Assembly (NCBI GenBank): GCA_001584585.1
Contig: LSYV01000047.1
Location: 271,465-335,464, forward strand
From: Gonium pectorale
Taxonomy: Eukaryota > Chlorophyta > Chlorophyceae > Chlamydomonadales > Volvocaceae
Direction: 5' to 3'
Length of the DNA stretch: 64,000 bases
Position 1 is the stretch's first letter, and the number at the start of each line of letters is the position of its first letter. A program made the position numbers and the translations under genes. This document shows positions 32,901 to 46,900 of the stretch, piece after piece. The notes under the pieces were generated by a model that ran no database searches, was not told the origin of the DNA, and worked only from the letters and a program-made list of their open reading frames with translations.

Positions 32901-33671
32901 AGACGCACCCCGACCTGCCCATCATCCTCTACATCTCCGGTGAGACGAGCTGCCGACAGCGCTCAGGCGGCGATGCCGGAGGCACCACCTCCCGCATCGC
33001 CTTATACTTTGGCGATGGGCGTCAATGAAAGGAGGCGTTTGCGCCATTGGTAGTGCGATTGACGTTTGCGCCTCCCGGTCCCATGCTGCGCCCCTCCGCC
33101 AGGCTCTGGCGGCCTGCTGGAGCGCATGGCCGCCTGCCAGCCTGACATTATCTCGCTCGACCAGTCGGTGGACTTCACGGACGGCGTCAAGCGCTGCGGC
33201 ACCAACTTCGCCTTCCAGGTGCGTGTGTGTCTTGGTGGTTGGGTGGGTGACTGGACGCCCGGCTGGGCAGGGGCGGAGCAGGCAAGAGGGCACGTGTATG
33301 GGCGCCGGTGGGATGTTCCCTGACAGGAGCTGCAGTCAGGGCTATTTGCGCTGTGTCAGGGGGTATTTTCGCACCTCTTTTTTCTGCCCCAAGTTTCCGG
33401 CCGCCCCGCTTACCTCACCCTCCCGGCCCCCTCGGCGCACACCCTGCCCATTCCGTCCCTCTCCTCCCCTCCTCAGGGCAACATGGACCCCGGCGTGCTG
33501 TTCGGCTCCAAGGACTTCATCGAGAAGCGCGTCATGGACACGATCAAGGCGGCGCGCAGCGCGGGCGTGCGGCACGTGATGAACCTGGGCCACGGCGTGC
33601 TGCCCGGCACCCCCGAGGACCACGTGGGCCACTACTTCCATGTCGCCCGCACCGCCCACGAGCGCATGTAA
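29928..33671 (+). CDS. UROD: Uroporphyrinogen decarboxylase, plastid type (first exon missing)
   Basis: Decarboxylates the four acetate side chains of uroporphyrinogen III to give coproporphyrinogen III in chlorophyll and haem synthesis. Exons: 29928-30095, 30843-30908, 31189-31335, 31566-31658, 31909-32022, 32309-32368, 32783-32939, 33103-33218 and 33477-33671 (TAA); phases close throughout. Motifs in order: [14 protein letters not shown] (the two substrate-binding Arg), [13 protein letters not shown] (catalytic-site Asp), [16 protein letters not shown] (active-site Tyr), IFDSWA (Ser), and [12 protein letters not shown] (His). The first visible exon begins with an Ala-rich stretch ([16 protein letters not shown]) typical of a chloroplast transit-peptide junction. 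No in-frame ATG exists in it, so the initiating exon is upstream in 28.4-29.9 kb. A 20-N gap lies in the sixth visible intron. Confidence 0.96.
32423..32442. other. Assembly gap (20 N)
   Basis: A run of 20 N in the UROD intron 32369-32782. The sequence on both sides is nearly the same (GACGGGGA then TGCGCCTAGGGTGGGTGGG), so an unresolved tandem repeat is the likely cause and the real length is unknown. Confidence 0.98.
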
Positions 33672-34997
33672 GGCCGCACCGCCTAAACGCGGTAGGCCAG
33701 GCCAGTGCAGCGTGGCAGGCAGGCAGGCAGCAGGCAGATGCAGCGCGCGCAGCGGGCCCTGGGCACGCAACGTGGGGGTGGGGCCCTGCGGATGGGGCCA
33801 TCAGATTTTGGGGATGGGGGCAGGGGCTTCTTTGTTTGCAAGAGGCGCGGGCGCCTGAGGGTCCGCGATGAGTGGAGAGGGCGAAGGACTGAGAGACAGG
33901 GGCATAAAGGTCGCTGTTTGCAGCGCGCTTCTGTGGTGACAGCCAACAGAACGCGGCCCAATTTTGTGTGTGGTGTGTTGACACTCGATTGACGTTTGAC
34001 CCTATGGACCAAAGCGACAGCTCGCGTCCTGTTGGCGGGTACTGGCAGGCACGGGTGACAATGACACAAGTCTGTTTACGTGGGACTCGGATCGACGCGT
34101 CTGTGTGTTTGTGGGTTTGTAGGTCACCTTCAAGTGGGATGCGGATCACTGCCCGGAGCAGTACTTGAGGTGTGCACGTATGAGGGGAAGGCTGCAGGTG
34201 GAAGTGCATTCACGCTTGTCGGCACGTGCCATGTGTCGCCGAATATATTGTTGAAGGAACCGAAAATTTACTGCAACCCATGTGGTGCGTTCCTCCTAGC
34301 CTCCTGGCTCCGGTGCAAATACGAGCGCGTTGCACAGAGCCACAGAGCACCAGATCAGGCCGTCCATGGAAATTGCACAGCATATACCCACGGCAATGAA
34401 CCACAGCTGTGTGCATATGTCCAATGGTGCACCACCACCACCACCACCACCAGTCAGTACCGAAGAGTCATCGGACACTTGGTATCGTCATATGTACGGG
34501 TCAGCTGCGGGCTTGCAGCGTTGACGCACTCGCTGCGCCTCGGCTGTCGCCTATGCGTGGTCACTCCATACGCACGTGACGGTCACTATCAATCGCCAAC
34601 CATCCCGAGATGCCGTCATTTACTAGTGGGTAGAAAAGGTTGGTCTAGCTGGTCCCCTGGTAATGGGGACCATCCGTGCAACCGTCCGTCCACGGCCCGT
34701 GAGCTACCAGCGCCAGATCCCTTCCTTACGCCGGCCGCCTGATCAATCGCATCCATGCGTGGCCCGGCACGTATGCAATGAGGCCCCATCCCTACCCAGC
34801 TATACGTGGCAATGCGGTCACTGTCGACAGTGCTCTTGCGCTGTGTAATAAGAATAGGACTGCAGCATCGCTGGGCCGGTGCAGCCCAAATAAGCGGACC
34901 GCCGCCGTCCCAAGCTGCCCCAACGCGGCCTCGCCTCAGTCCCTGTCGTCGAAAGCCTTGGCGGCGCCCTCCGAGCCACGCTTCGCGGCCAGCCCAG
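33672..34997. other. Convergent intergenic region (UROD / dynein)
   Basis: About 1.3 kb between two genes whose 3' ends face each other. It contains a (GGCA)n run at about 33716-33732, an (ACC)n microsatellite at 34431-34452, and a TGTAA string on the + strand near 34845. No coding frame with recognisable motifs is seen. Confidence 0.5.
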
Positions 34998-37900
34998 CTA
35001 GTCCGCCAGGGACAGCAGGAACGCCACGCCTCGGCGGATCCAGTGGTCCTGTGGCACCATCCAGGGGGAGGGCGCAGGCAACATAACCGCCATAACCGAC
35101 ACATGCAATGGCCGTAAACCAGATTACCGGTAGCGCATGCAGGCGGCAGGCGGCCCTGTGCAACCCGCCCACCCACAGCCAAACGCACGGCCTTTGTGGC
35201 GTGCCCTCCTGCCCGTCCCCCTTCCCCGTCCCCCTTCCCACCTGCGGCTGGTCAGAGGGAATCATGAGCTCCATGACGAAGTTGGTCGAGTGCCCCGTTG
35301 TGGCCAGCACGCCGCGCCGCTCTGGCGTGCGGTAGAGCGGGCACTCGTAGTGCGGGAAGGTGGTCTGCTGCGCCACGTCGCACGGCGACAGCTTCATGAG
35401 CGGCGCGGGGCTGAACAGCACCTTGGGCAGAGACTCCTGCAGCAGGCCCGAGTCCGCGTCCCAGCGGGCGCCCTCCACAAACATGCCGCTGATAAGGGCG
35501 CCGTCTTCGGGCGGCTCCTGCGGGGCAGCGGGATGGGGTGTTACCGGCGAGGATGGGGACACGGTGCGAGAGGGATGCGCCGGAACGGACTCGGGGCGCA
35601 GTGGCAGGTATCTCTACAGCCGCCCATGGGTGGGCGTGGAGTTACGTCCTTTAGCTGTAACACGCCTCCGCTCCCGGCTCCCGCCCGGCCGCCCCACCCC
35701 GCCCCTCACCTTGTAGTCCTCCGCGTGCCCCGGCATGCAGGCGTAGTTGAAGGTGATGGTGTCGATGGGGATCGCGTGCTTGCGCGCGAAGTTCTGCTTG
35801 ACGCCCGTCAGGAAGGCGTGCGTAAAGTAGAAGCCGCTGATCCAGAACACCGCCGGAGGGCCGTGCGCCACCCATTCGGACAGCATGCGGCAGCGCTCCA
35901 TGAGGTCGGCCACGTAGGGCGCCAGCGGCTTGAGCGAGGGGTAGCTGGAGGACATCCACAGAGCGGGCACGCGCCCGTCGTACATGGACGAGCCTGGCGG
36001 GAGGGGAGGGGAGGGCAGCGAAGAGGTTGGAGCAGGGGTGCGGCTCGCGGTGCAGCAGGCCGGTACAGCGGCAACTGATGGGTCTGGGGCCTGGGGGCCT
36101 GGGGGCATGCGCCAGGTGTCCTGCGCGGTGCACTGGCCGCTACGCTACTCACCTAGCGCCTCCAGGTCCCCGCTCATGAGGACCTGGCCCTTGAGCGCCT
36201 TTTGAAGCGCCGCCATGCTCGAGTGGATCACCTGCGAGGGCGGGGGAGGGGTGCGCTTAGTAAAGCGGGCACATCCACGCCGCTGGCGAGAAGATGCTCA
36301 ACTAATCGCATCACGCAGGTCAGCGCAGATGCCCTCAGTGCGCGCCACATCCATATCACCACATGGAACCCGCTGGGATGCAGCCCTACGTCTACGGTGC
36401 CGGGCCAAGCTGTACACCCCGGCGCGCACCTCCAGCAGGCGGTTGAACCGCACCAGCTCCTGGCACAGCACTGTGTTCATGGACTCGTAGTAGTCGACCG
36501 GGTACTTGAAGCGAACCGCCTCGATGTCGAAGGGAGGCGGTACGCGGCTGGTGATGTCGGCAGCCACCTCAGCCAGCACGGCGTCGCGCGCCGAAGCGCC
36601 GCCGCCTGCGCCAGCGCCGCCGCCAGCACCGCCGCCGCTGTAGGCCGCCAGCAGCGACGACAGCATCTGGTCTGTCTCCTGCTGGTCCTTGCTGATGTCG
36701 GCGTTGGCGTGCAGGCCGAAGACCTGAACGATTTGCGTTTAGGGGAGGGGCGGCGGCGCGTCGAACGGACGATTGGACCACGCGGTGTCGGGGCCAGGGG
36801 GCCATACAGTGACCGCAGAGGCAGAGGGCGCGACATGGAAGACCACGGACGGCAAAGCGATACACGTTGAATGGAACATACAGGGCGGGCGCAGCGGATG
36901 GGCCTTGCATGGGCCTTAGCCCTTGCGTGCCTTACATGCTGGCCTAGCTTCATTCCGTCCCACCCCACGGCCATGCGGCCCCTCGCCGCACCTCGGGCTC
37001 CGCCACGATGGGCAAGGACCGGATGTACGACAGGTACGTGTCCACCGGCCCCTCGGGCGGCGTGTAGTACCGGCCCGAGGGCGAGAAGGCATACCCGTCG
37101 TGCAGCGCATCGCGGCTGTAGAAGATGTCCAGGATGCTCATCAGCGTGCGCCGGTCGTGCGCGTCCGTCACGCGGCCGCCGTAGTTGCACTCGCCCGTCA
37201 GGTAGCGCAGCGCCGGCAGCGGCAGCGGCGCGCTCTCCCCGGGCGGCATCTCGTTGAGGAACATGGCCAGCTGGCGTGCGGAAATGACAAAGTCGGGCGC
37301 AGAGAACTGGTAGGGCACGTTCCAGCCGAGCGGGCCGAACTTGAGCCGCTCCTGCAAGGGCGAGGGTGAGGCCGGGGGCGATGGGAAAACCAGGTGTGGT
37401 GCACGAAGAGGCGCGACAGACGATACGAAGGGTCCACTGGGGAAAGGACAGCAGCAGAAGACTTGGCTACTAGCATAGCTGCTGCTGGGAGTAGGGACCC
37501 GGATCGCCCCCGCCTTAAGCCCACACCTGCACGAATGCGTGGAAGAAGCACAACCCGAAGAGCAGCTTCTTGAACACGCCTGGCCGCGTGCAGCCCTCGA
37601 AGAACGAAACGTCGTTGACGGGGTCGCTCAGGTAGGACCCGAGAAGGTTGGCACGCAGGCCCTGCACGTGACGAGAGAGGGCGTGGGCGCGGGGGAGTCG
37701 GGCGGAGGGCAACGGCGTCGCGCACTTGAAGCGGCAACGGCGCGATTTTGCACCTTGGCGCCCAGGGCAGCAAAGCACCAAGGGCGTCCGAGGCGGTTGC
37801 TCGGCTGTACCAGGTAGGCATAAATCAACGCGGGCAGCCTGCTCCAACAACCGTGTAACAGCGGGCCGCCGCGCCACCTTTGCGTCTCCCACCTTTGGCG

Positions 37901-40900
37901 GGTCGTTTGTCATCTTGATTCCGTTCTGCAACACGCTGACAGGGAAGGCGGGCGAGGGGTAGGATGTGAGCCACAGCCGGAAGCCGGGCGCCGTGTTCTC
38001 CAGCGTCAGCCCCTCGCACAGCCGCTCCAGGGTGGGCATCCAGCTGACCGCCAGGTGGCAGTTCTGGAGCACCACCCAGCCGCCGCTCGCCTGAGCGGCC
38101 TCGATCAGCCGGGCGGCCTGCGTGGCAGGGGTAGCGCGCGGGAGGCCGGGTGCAAGTGCCAGGTCAGCACCTGGCTGCAGTGCATGTTTACGACAACCTG
38201 CAACATCCGAGCCATGAGAAACGCTCGTTGGGCCGTGACGCCAGAAGCGCGGGCCGGATGTTGGTTGCGCAGCACCGCGCCATCCCACGATCCCACCCCG
38301 TTCCATAAATCACCGAACCCGAGGCCCCACCCGCCCCTCGGCTCCTTACCTTTGGCCCCTGCCCCTGCCCCAGGCTGATGCTCTCCACCGTGACGCGCAT
38401 CACGTCGGCGTACTTGAGCAGCCCCGACATTGGGTCCGAGCCGGGCGACAGCACGAAGATGAGTGGCGTGAGGCAGGTGCTGTCCTGGTAGCAGCGGTCC
38501 AGGTCGAAGGGTGGCGGCTCGATGTACTTGGCGCCCATAACCTCGTGGACGTAGGCCTGGATGGCGCCCACCAGCTTGTCGGGGCGGATCAGGCTGCCAG
38601 GGGGGATGCCGGGGGGACGCCGGGGCAGTATCTCAGGGGTTGAACTTGTCTTGACTTGAGCGAAAGCAGTGCGCATGCTGCTGTACGGTACCATCAGGAT
38701 GGATGCTAGGGGTGCCTCAGCAGCGTCAGCATCGCTCGTTGCAGCCCACCGGTGCGAGATTGTTTCACTGGGTTGAAGGTGACAAACATCGTCGTCGCCG
38801 TCCCAGAAACCCCGCCCTGAAACAGCACCGTGCCGCGGTGGACCCACCGTATGAGCAGCAGCTTCTGGAAGCCGTCCAGCTTGGAGTGCCATGGCTCGGG
38901 GAACTTGACGCGCGTGGGGTCGGCGCTGTCGTAGATCGCGCGCCACGGCCCGGGGTCCTCCCGGAACGAGTCAGGCAGCTGCCGGAACGCCTCCCACCCG
39001 TCAGCCAGCCGGACCATTTCGGCCCAGCAGCGGTCCGCCAGCCAGTCGCTGGGGTTGGGCGGCGGCTCGGCGGTGGAGATGCCGCCCGTGAGCAGGAAGC
39101 GGAAGAGGCTCATGTCCAGCGACTGGCCGGGGGCAAGCAAGGGTGGCGGCATGGCGTCATTCATCGATACATGGACACAGAGGTTACCAGGCCAGGCTCC
39201 TTCTGTAGCGGCTGAACGCTCAGAAGGCGGGGTGGTGCGCAAGGGCCGGATAGCAGCAGTGGCGGCCGCACCTGCTTGATGTGCGCGCGGATGGCGACCG
39301 TGAGCGCGAGGGAGAAGAGCAGCTTGTCCTTCTCGAAGAGGGAACGGCAGATGTTGATGTACAGCGAGTGGGTGAAGTGGGAGATGAGCGCCTCGATGCG
39401 GCGGGTCAGGTCCTTGGACTTCTCCGCGCGCGCAATCGTGTCCTCGAACAGGTTCACGAACCACAGCAATGAGTACTGCAAGGGGGGACCACGGGCGGCT
39501 GAACATATGGACGGGATGGTGCAACGAGTGGAGAGCGGCAAAGGCATGTGTTTTCACACGCGCCGGCTGAGACGCTCCTCCGCCAACGCGCACCATCACA
39601 GAAAGGGCCTGCCATTTATATACACATACAAACACACGCATCTACCTTGCTCGTTTGCTAAGGGTGGTTTCAGCACGCCCTAAGCACACCCCACCTGGTA
39701 CATGGGCTCGATGGCCGCCAGGTCGGAGATGCAGAAGAAGAGCACCGCCACGTGGCGGGCCACCGGCTGGTACCCCAGCCGCGTCTCGTCGATGGTCCGC
39801 TCCGTCTTGTCGGCGATCTGCTGCTTCTGCGCGATGTCGTTGGAGAGCTGCTTGGAGGAGCTGATCACGTTTATGGCCGTCTCGTCCTGCGGCATATTAA
39901 AGCGGTATGGGGCCGGGCGGGGGTGCGTTAGCAGAGGCGGTGGGCAGGCGGCGACGTAGTTGCGACAAGTTGGGTGAGTGGCAATGCAAGTGTCGCTCCT
40001 GGAAAATGAAGAAGATCAAGCGACGTTGGGGCACGGAGCACAATGATACACGCACAGTGGCGCCTTTGCAAACGTTCACGACCTTCGTGTCTACACCGGG
40101 CCCACACGCCCCATCGACGCCCTCCGCCCCGCGCGGTGACCATACCCTGCCTCACCTCCAGGATGTTCCCCTCGCTGGCGGACAGCACCTCGATGATCCG
40201 GTCCTCGATCTCCTTAAGCTGCCGCGCGTTCTCCGCGCCAGCCAGCACCAGGCGCGTCTTCTGGTCCTCCAACTCGGGCCGCTCCAGCCGCACCACGATG
40301 CCCAGCAGCTGGTCTTCAAGGCCCTGCACACAGGCAAGAGACAGCGCCGCACGCATTCAGATGGCACGGCGCGGCCATTCGTCGGGTTGGTCCTGCTACA
40401 GGTTCAGGTTCAGGTTCTGGTTGTGCCCTTGATGAACGCAAGCAGCAGCGCTGACCACGCACCCATAGGAGCAGGCCGGTCCGGGTGCCGCCTGACCGGG
40501 GCACATCCCAAGCCTAACCCTGCGGCCACACCCTCCCCCCCCCTCCACCGGCCCCCACACCTCGGGCGTGATCATGAAGTTGAGCAGCGTGACCTTGACG
40601 GACACCTCGGGCAGGTAGTGCGGGTTGCGCATCTTGGTGGTCATGTAGAAGCGGAAACTCTCGCTGTACTCGAGCGTGGCGTCGCCCAGCCGGATGACGG
40701 TGCTGCCGCCCTGCTTGTACACCTCCTTGAGCAGCAGCGGCTCCAGGGTAGGGTCCAGCTCCTCGCCGATGTTCTCTAGCAGCACTGGCAGCCCGAACTG
40801 CACCGCGTTCTCCAGCCGCCGCAGGTAGTCCGTGTCCGAAAGCTTCATCACCTGCAGTGGCGATGAAGCGGGCGTCGTCGGGCGCAGGGTGGTGAGGCAA

Positions 40901-43900
40901 CACCTGGGGTCCACGATGAAGCATCGTGGTGACGGCCTTGCCACAAATGCCATCGGGGCTGTAGCTTGGCTGTAAGCGTCGCTGTAGCGGACCAGCCGCC
41001 GCTCTGCCAGGTCTGCACACGGGCCGACGAAAGTCCTTCTCCTCTCCCACCTAGCTCTGCGCCTTGCTGCTAGTTGCCATGCCCCGCCCCGCCCCACCCC
41101 TGCCGGACGGCTGCTCTCCCTCCTCGCCCCTCCCTACCTCGAGCTTGTGCTTCTTCTCCATGTTCTTGATCCACTTGTTGGCCTGGCCCTGTGGGTCGAT
41201 CAGCAGCGGCCAGCGGCGCGCCTTGGACACGATGATGCCGTTGTCGATGGAGAACGAGTCGTTGGGCAGCCCATCGATGGTCCAGTCTCGGATGGCCACC
41301 GGGTCGCCCAGCACCGTCACCAGCCTGCATGAAGAGCGAGCAGACAGTGGGCGCCAGTCAAAGGCTTGTTTTAATGGAGACAGATATTCTGCTGCTGAAC
41401 AATTCGTCGTAAGTGCAAGGCAGGGCGACACCCGCAAACTTGCCCGCCAGATGAGCCATGCCCGGACCTTCCACTGCAACACAGCATCCCTGTTTTCTCC
41501 GGGCAGCTCGCCCCGTTAGCTCGCCCCTTGCGTTCATTTTCTCACTTGAAGTACTCCGAGCAGGGGATGTGTCGCTCGCGGCAGAGCGCCACCCAGCTCT
41601 TGGTGGCCCGCTCGCGGTAGGCGGCGGTGAACGCCCCGAGGTAGGCGATGAAGCCGGACGCCAGCAGCACGTCGCCCGTGAGGTTGACGTAGTCGCCGCC
41701 CAGCTTGGCAGCCACCTCGGTCCAGCGCGTCTTCTCGCCGCCCAGCCCGCCGATGAGCTTGGTGGCACGATCCAGCTTCTTCTCGCACAGGTTCACCTCG
41801 GCCTCCAGTGCCGCCTGCGGAGTTGATTGGCCGCACCCGAACATTGGCAGGGTTGACAAGTTGGCCCGCTGAACACGACACAGGCTTCCAGGCAGCAGCC
41901 ACACCGCCGACATGGACAGGGCAAGTACCGCAACAAGGAGCTTTACCAGTACAATGTTGTACCACGCGTTCATTGCCCCGGCGCCGTGCGATGCGTACCT
42001 TGCGGGCCTGCAGCTCGGACAGCTTGCGGTTGAGCCCCGCCAGCTTGGCCTCCACCTGCGCCAGCTCCGCCTTCTTCGCCGTCAGGCCCACCATCATCTC
42101 GCTGTACTCAGCCTCTGCCTCCGCCAGCTTGGCCTTCTTGGGCGCCACCACCTTAGCAACGCGGTCGTAGGCCTCCATGGCGCGCACCCAGCAGCACAGC
42201 CCGTAGGCGGCGGCGCTGGCCTTCTTGACCACGCTCGGCTCAAAGTCGTCCATGTCAAGATAGGGCCGCACGGCGGCGACGATGGGCGCCGGGATGGCGT
42301 CCTTGTCGAAGGCGCGCAGCGTGTCCAGGAAGCGTGTGTCGGCCAGCAAGCTCTGCGGGCGCAGCGGGAGATGCGGAGCGCATTGTTGCGGGGAACAGGT
42401 TACGGGTGACGGGAGGTCTGGGCATAGTTAGCAACGGAAACCAAGGAGAATGCAAGAGGGCCCATGAATACATGGTTTGTTGTGCAACAGCGGGCATACG
42501 CCGGGCTGATCCACCGCCCGTATCCGCCGCATCATCACCTGAGACGGCCCCCAGTAGTCGTTGATCTTGCGTGATGGGTTCGCCGGGTCCGGCACCTGCA
42601 GGGAAGGCGGGCGGGTGGGTGGGTGGGTGGGTGGGCACCGCAGGTCACGAGGCACGGAATGAAGCGGAAGCAAATACAGAGACACATGGATGGATGGATG
42701 TGCCGAGCACCTCGCTCTAGACCTCTTGCCCCTGCCCCTTTATGGCTGTGCTAGACGGCTGCCTCCGCCTCCTTACCTTGTTCGGCTTGATGCTCAGCAT
42801 CTGGCACACCGCCTCCATGACCAGCTTGACCGCCTTGGGCGGGTTCTTCATGGCCTTGACCTCTGTGACGTCCGACTTGGTCAGCGTGTCGAGAGCCTGG
42901 GTAGGGAGCGTCGCGGGCAATGCACAGACAGAGAGGCGGCGTGCAGCGAACTGCGGTGAGCAGGAACCTCCCGTCTGAATGCAGCCAAGCGCAGCGGCAT
43001 TGGCACACTGCCACCACATACTTGCGGCATCAGTACGGACACTGGCTGTCAGGACACTGGCTGTATGCCGACTGGTCAATCGCCTGTGACCTTCAAGATT
43101 TCACACGCCATTATGATATCAGCAGCCTGATATCATAATGGCGTGTGAAATCAGCCACCAGGCATCCAGCCGACCTCGTACCTTGAGCGCCGCCTCCAGC
43201 TGTGGTAGCGCCACTGCTAGGTCCGCCTCGCACTCGTCCTTGATGGCCTTGGCGGCCGCGGCCTTCTCGTTGGCCACCGCCTCCTCACCCGACACCACCA
43301 CGCGCTTGGCCTCTGCCTCCTGCGTCTGTTTGTCCACGACCTGCAGTGGATCGAGCCGGGGAGGGGCATTGAATCGTATGTCACATGGGCCGAAGAGGCT
43401 GGAAACCACAACAATGGCTTCTCACTGAAACAGCGGTAAGCATGGGAGCCGCAAGCCGGAAATACGAACTACCACTCAAGCACCAAACGCACGCCCCGCC
43501 CTGCCAGTCTCCAACCCAATCCATCCATAAAAAAATTCCCCGGAACCGCCTCGCCCTCTGCCGCACCTTCAGCGTCTCCTCCACCTCCTTGCCCGTCTCT
43601 ATGAGCTTGGGCTGCAGCGCGATGAGCTCCTCCTTCATGGCGCCGATGTCGCTCTCCGCCGCCAGCAGCTTGTCCAGGCCGACCTCGTAGCGCCGCTTCA
43701 GGCCGTGAACCTATCAGACGGGTGGCGCGAGCATTCGGCGTGGCCGCATGGGTGAGGCGGGCACAGCTACCCGGGGGTCAGGACCCGGGGTCTAACACTA
43801 CGACCGGCGAAATTCAACTTGCTTATGGTCGTGCGCACCCACCTGCTTCCGCTTGGCGCCGAGCAGCTCCTTGTAAGTCTGGATGAGCTCCAGGTACGAG

Positions 43901-46900
43901 GTGGGCGTGGTGTAGTAGTGGCGGCCCAGCTCGGCCCGGAAGTCCACCGCCAGCTGGCGCACCGCCTGGTGGAACTCCATGCACATGTCCTCCACCGCGC
44001 CGCGAGTCTCGGCGCTGTCCATGGACACGTCGTGCAGGAACCTGTGAACGTGCGGCAGGAAGGGAGGGAGAAGGCAATTGAAACCACAGTGAGCTAGAGA
44101 CTGACATGCAGGTGGTTACGCAACGCCCTCGGGAAATGTTCAGGACCCCTCTCGCCGCTTCGTAAACCCCGCTACATGTCCCGTCCCACACAGCCCGGCT
44201 CCCCAGACCCCCGACCCACTTGGCCGCCACGCTCTTGAGGGCGTCCGCGGGCCACACACTGAACCAATCGATGGTGGTGCAGTTGACGAGCGAGGGGAAC
44301 TTGCGCAGCCGCTCGCGGAAGGCGTCGCCCACGGGGCTCATGGCCAGCACCATGTGCAGGTAGCTCCGGCAGCTCTCCACAAAGAACTGGTACAGAGACG
44401 CGGGCGTCAGCGGCCGGCCGGCGCGCTTGGCGCGGGGCGTTACCGCCTCCATGATGGTCACCAGCTCATCCTGAGGGACGGTAGGAGGTGAGGGGAAGCG
44501 GAGAGGGAGGGAAGTTCCGGGTTTCTGAATCGGATCACGCACATGTGGGCGGTGGCACATGCGGGCGGTGCACGCCTCGTGAGGATAGGAAAGCTGAATC
44601 GCGGATACAGGCTGCAAAGGCTGAGTATGCCACAACTTGAGCCGCCTGCCGATGACGGGCGTTGCAGCCAGCCAGCCCAACAAGACCGTCCATCCGATGA
44701 GGGCCTGGGACGCACCTTGGGGAAGAGGTTGGGCACCTCGCCAGTGTTGAGGATGTTGTTGATGTCCTCCAAGAATGACTCGTCCTGCGGGCAGATACAG
44801 GAGCGCTCGGTGAACGGCACATTCACAAAGCGGTCCTCCACCCGCGACTAGACCAGTCGGGCGCCTGGCGACCAGCCGTCGCACGGCCCGCCCAACCAGC
44901 GCCCCACCTTGAGCTGCGTGTCGGAGAAGAGGAACACCGTGGGTATGGCCTGCGCGCCCGCCTGGCGCAGCACGCGCTTCAGGTCGTCACGCCACTCGAC
45001 GCGCGTGTAGGACTTGCTGATCTCGATGCTGAACAGCTTGAAGTCCGCCATGAAGGCCGCGATGCGGCTGAGCGACTGGCGGCCGCTGCCACCCACGCCC
45101 ACCAGCAGCGCGTTGCCGTTGGGCTGCTTGATGATGCGGCTGATGCGGCAGATGTGCTCCGCGGCGAACAGGAACAGCACCAGGTCCATGCGCGACTTGG
45201 TCTGTGCGTTGTAGTCGGCCAGGTAGTCCTGCAAGGGGGCAGCGGGAAGGAGGCGTAAAGGGGTGCCAGGTGGCGGCGCGTCCAGACTATGATTGGTGCG
45301 CCAAGCGCCGCTTGCGACGTGATTGGGGAACCAGCGACGCAGCCTCACGCATGAGCCATGAGCCAAAAGCGCTGTCCCTTGCCCCATGTGTTACGCAGGT
45401 GGGGCGGACCCTGCAGCTCCTGCACGCACCTGCACGACTCCCAGCAGCTTGGGCAGGTCCGTCACCTCCTCGTACTTGGGCGGGTCCGCGCCCGGCACCT
45501 GGAAGTCGCAGAATAGCAGGTTGCGCAGCACCGCCACGTCGCCCTTGGCCAGCCCGCTGCCTTGCGGCGGCTCGAACACGGTCTCAAACTTGAGCCCCAG
45601 CTGGCGGCCCACCACGTCCTTGAGCAGCGTGCAGTACCTGGCAGGAGCGGGTCGAGGGTTAGCGCCGCGAGTGAGGGCGCGCAGGGGTGCTCCCACCAGG
45701 TTGTTGGGACAGTGCACGCAAGGGCACGGCGACTCGATGACGCCAGGCGCAATCAATGAGAGAAGCAAGGAGCCAGCCAGGCCCGCTACGTCCCACAATA
45801 AGCAAAGTATCAGCATCGCACGCCCCGTGCTTACAGCACCGCAGCTCACCAGTGGCGGTCGTCGTCGGAGACTAGGCGGTCGTGGAAGACGCGCAGAGTC
45901 TCGTGCGCCCACAGCCGCGCCAACGACTTGACGTCCGGCACGGGCACACCGATGGACTGCGAGGGGCCGGGGCAGTGGACACCATGTGAACACATGGCAC
46001 GGGCAGCCACGGCCATCATGCAGCACTAACGAGGTTGTGTACCGTACTGTTGGCACCCGGACCTGCACCCGCCCTGGCTGCGTACCTGCACTCCTTGGAA
46101 CACCTTGGACAGGTCGCGCATGTTGTAGGTGTAGTGGCTCTTGTCGGGCGTGGGCAGCAGCTGCGCGCGGATGGTGTTGTAGATGTCCAGAGTCGAACGG
46201 ACCAGCGCGGGGCCCTTGGCGCGGACCTCCTGCAGGGGGGCACGGGGACAAGCGTTGTTGGTTGCGTCCCGCAGACAGGAAGCCTGACTTCGGAGGCACT
46301 CACAACCAAAGGGACGCACGCTGTTTTTTTCGAGGAGGCAATTTAATTCGGGAACCGCTTCGCCGCCTTTGCCCCCTTGGAGCCCCACCTCCGGCAGCCT
46401 TGCGCGGCGGAACCACCAGTCGCAGATGGCGCCGTAGATGCGCGTGTACGTCGCGTCGTCGAACTCGGTGATGGCTACCAGATTGAAATGGCGCAGGAAG
46501 CGCGGGCTGACGGGGTTGCGGCCGCCGCCCGGCGGGCCCATGGCGACCACCAGCTGCATGTCCACCAGCGTGCGCCAGCTGTTGTCGGTGCGGTCGTACC
46601 AGCCGCCGTGGTCCAGGAACTGGCGCAGCAGCTCCACGGGCGGCTGCGCTCCGTACACCTCCAGAGCCGGCATGTTCACGTCGTCCACAAACACCACGCA
46701 GCGCATGCCAACGGGCGGCCCGAACACGCCCTTGCGCCGCTTGTCCAGGCGCGCGTCAATGATGTCCTGAGGGACCGGGGTCAGGATGGCTTTTATGCAA
46801 TGAACCAAGGCGTTGAGGTGAACAAGGCAGACGCTACTGCGGCCTTGTGCACGAGGTCTGACAGCTAGGGCGCACGGGTGTTCGCGACAGCAACGTGGCC

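Larger units (their letters stand above)
42000..43710 (-). other. Dynein stalk coiled coil and microtubule-binding domain
   Basis: Exons at about 43.71-43.57 and 43.34-43.18 kb ([30 protein letters not shown]) form the outgoing helix. Those at about 42.90-42.78 and 42.60-42.54 kb ([34 protein letters not shown]) plus the upper part of the exon at 42.35-42.00 kb form the binding tip. The rest of that exon ([17 protein letters not shown] onward) is the returning helix. The NPP and YWGP motifs are conserved in all dynein tips. Confidence 0.92.

Noticed and set aside
34431..34452. Poly-Pro or His coding repeat from (ACC)n
   Set aside because: It lies between two convergent 3' ends with no open, spliced context. 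It is treated as a microsatellite.
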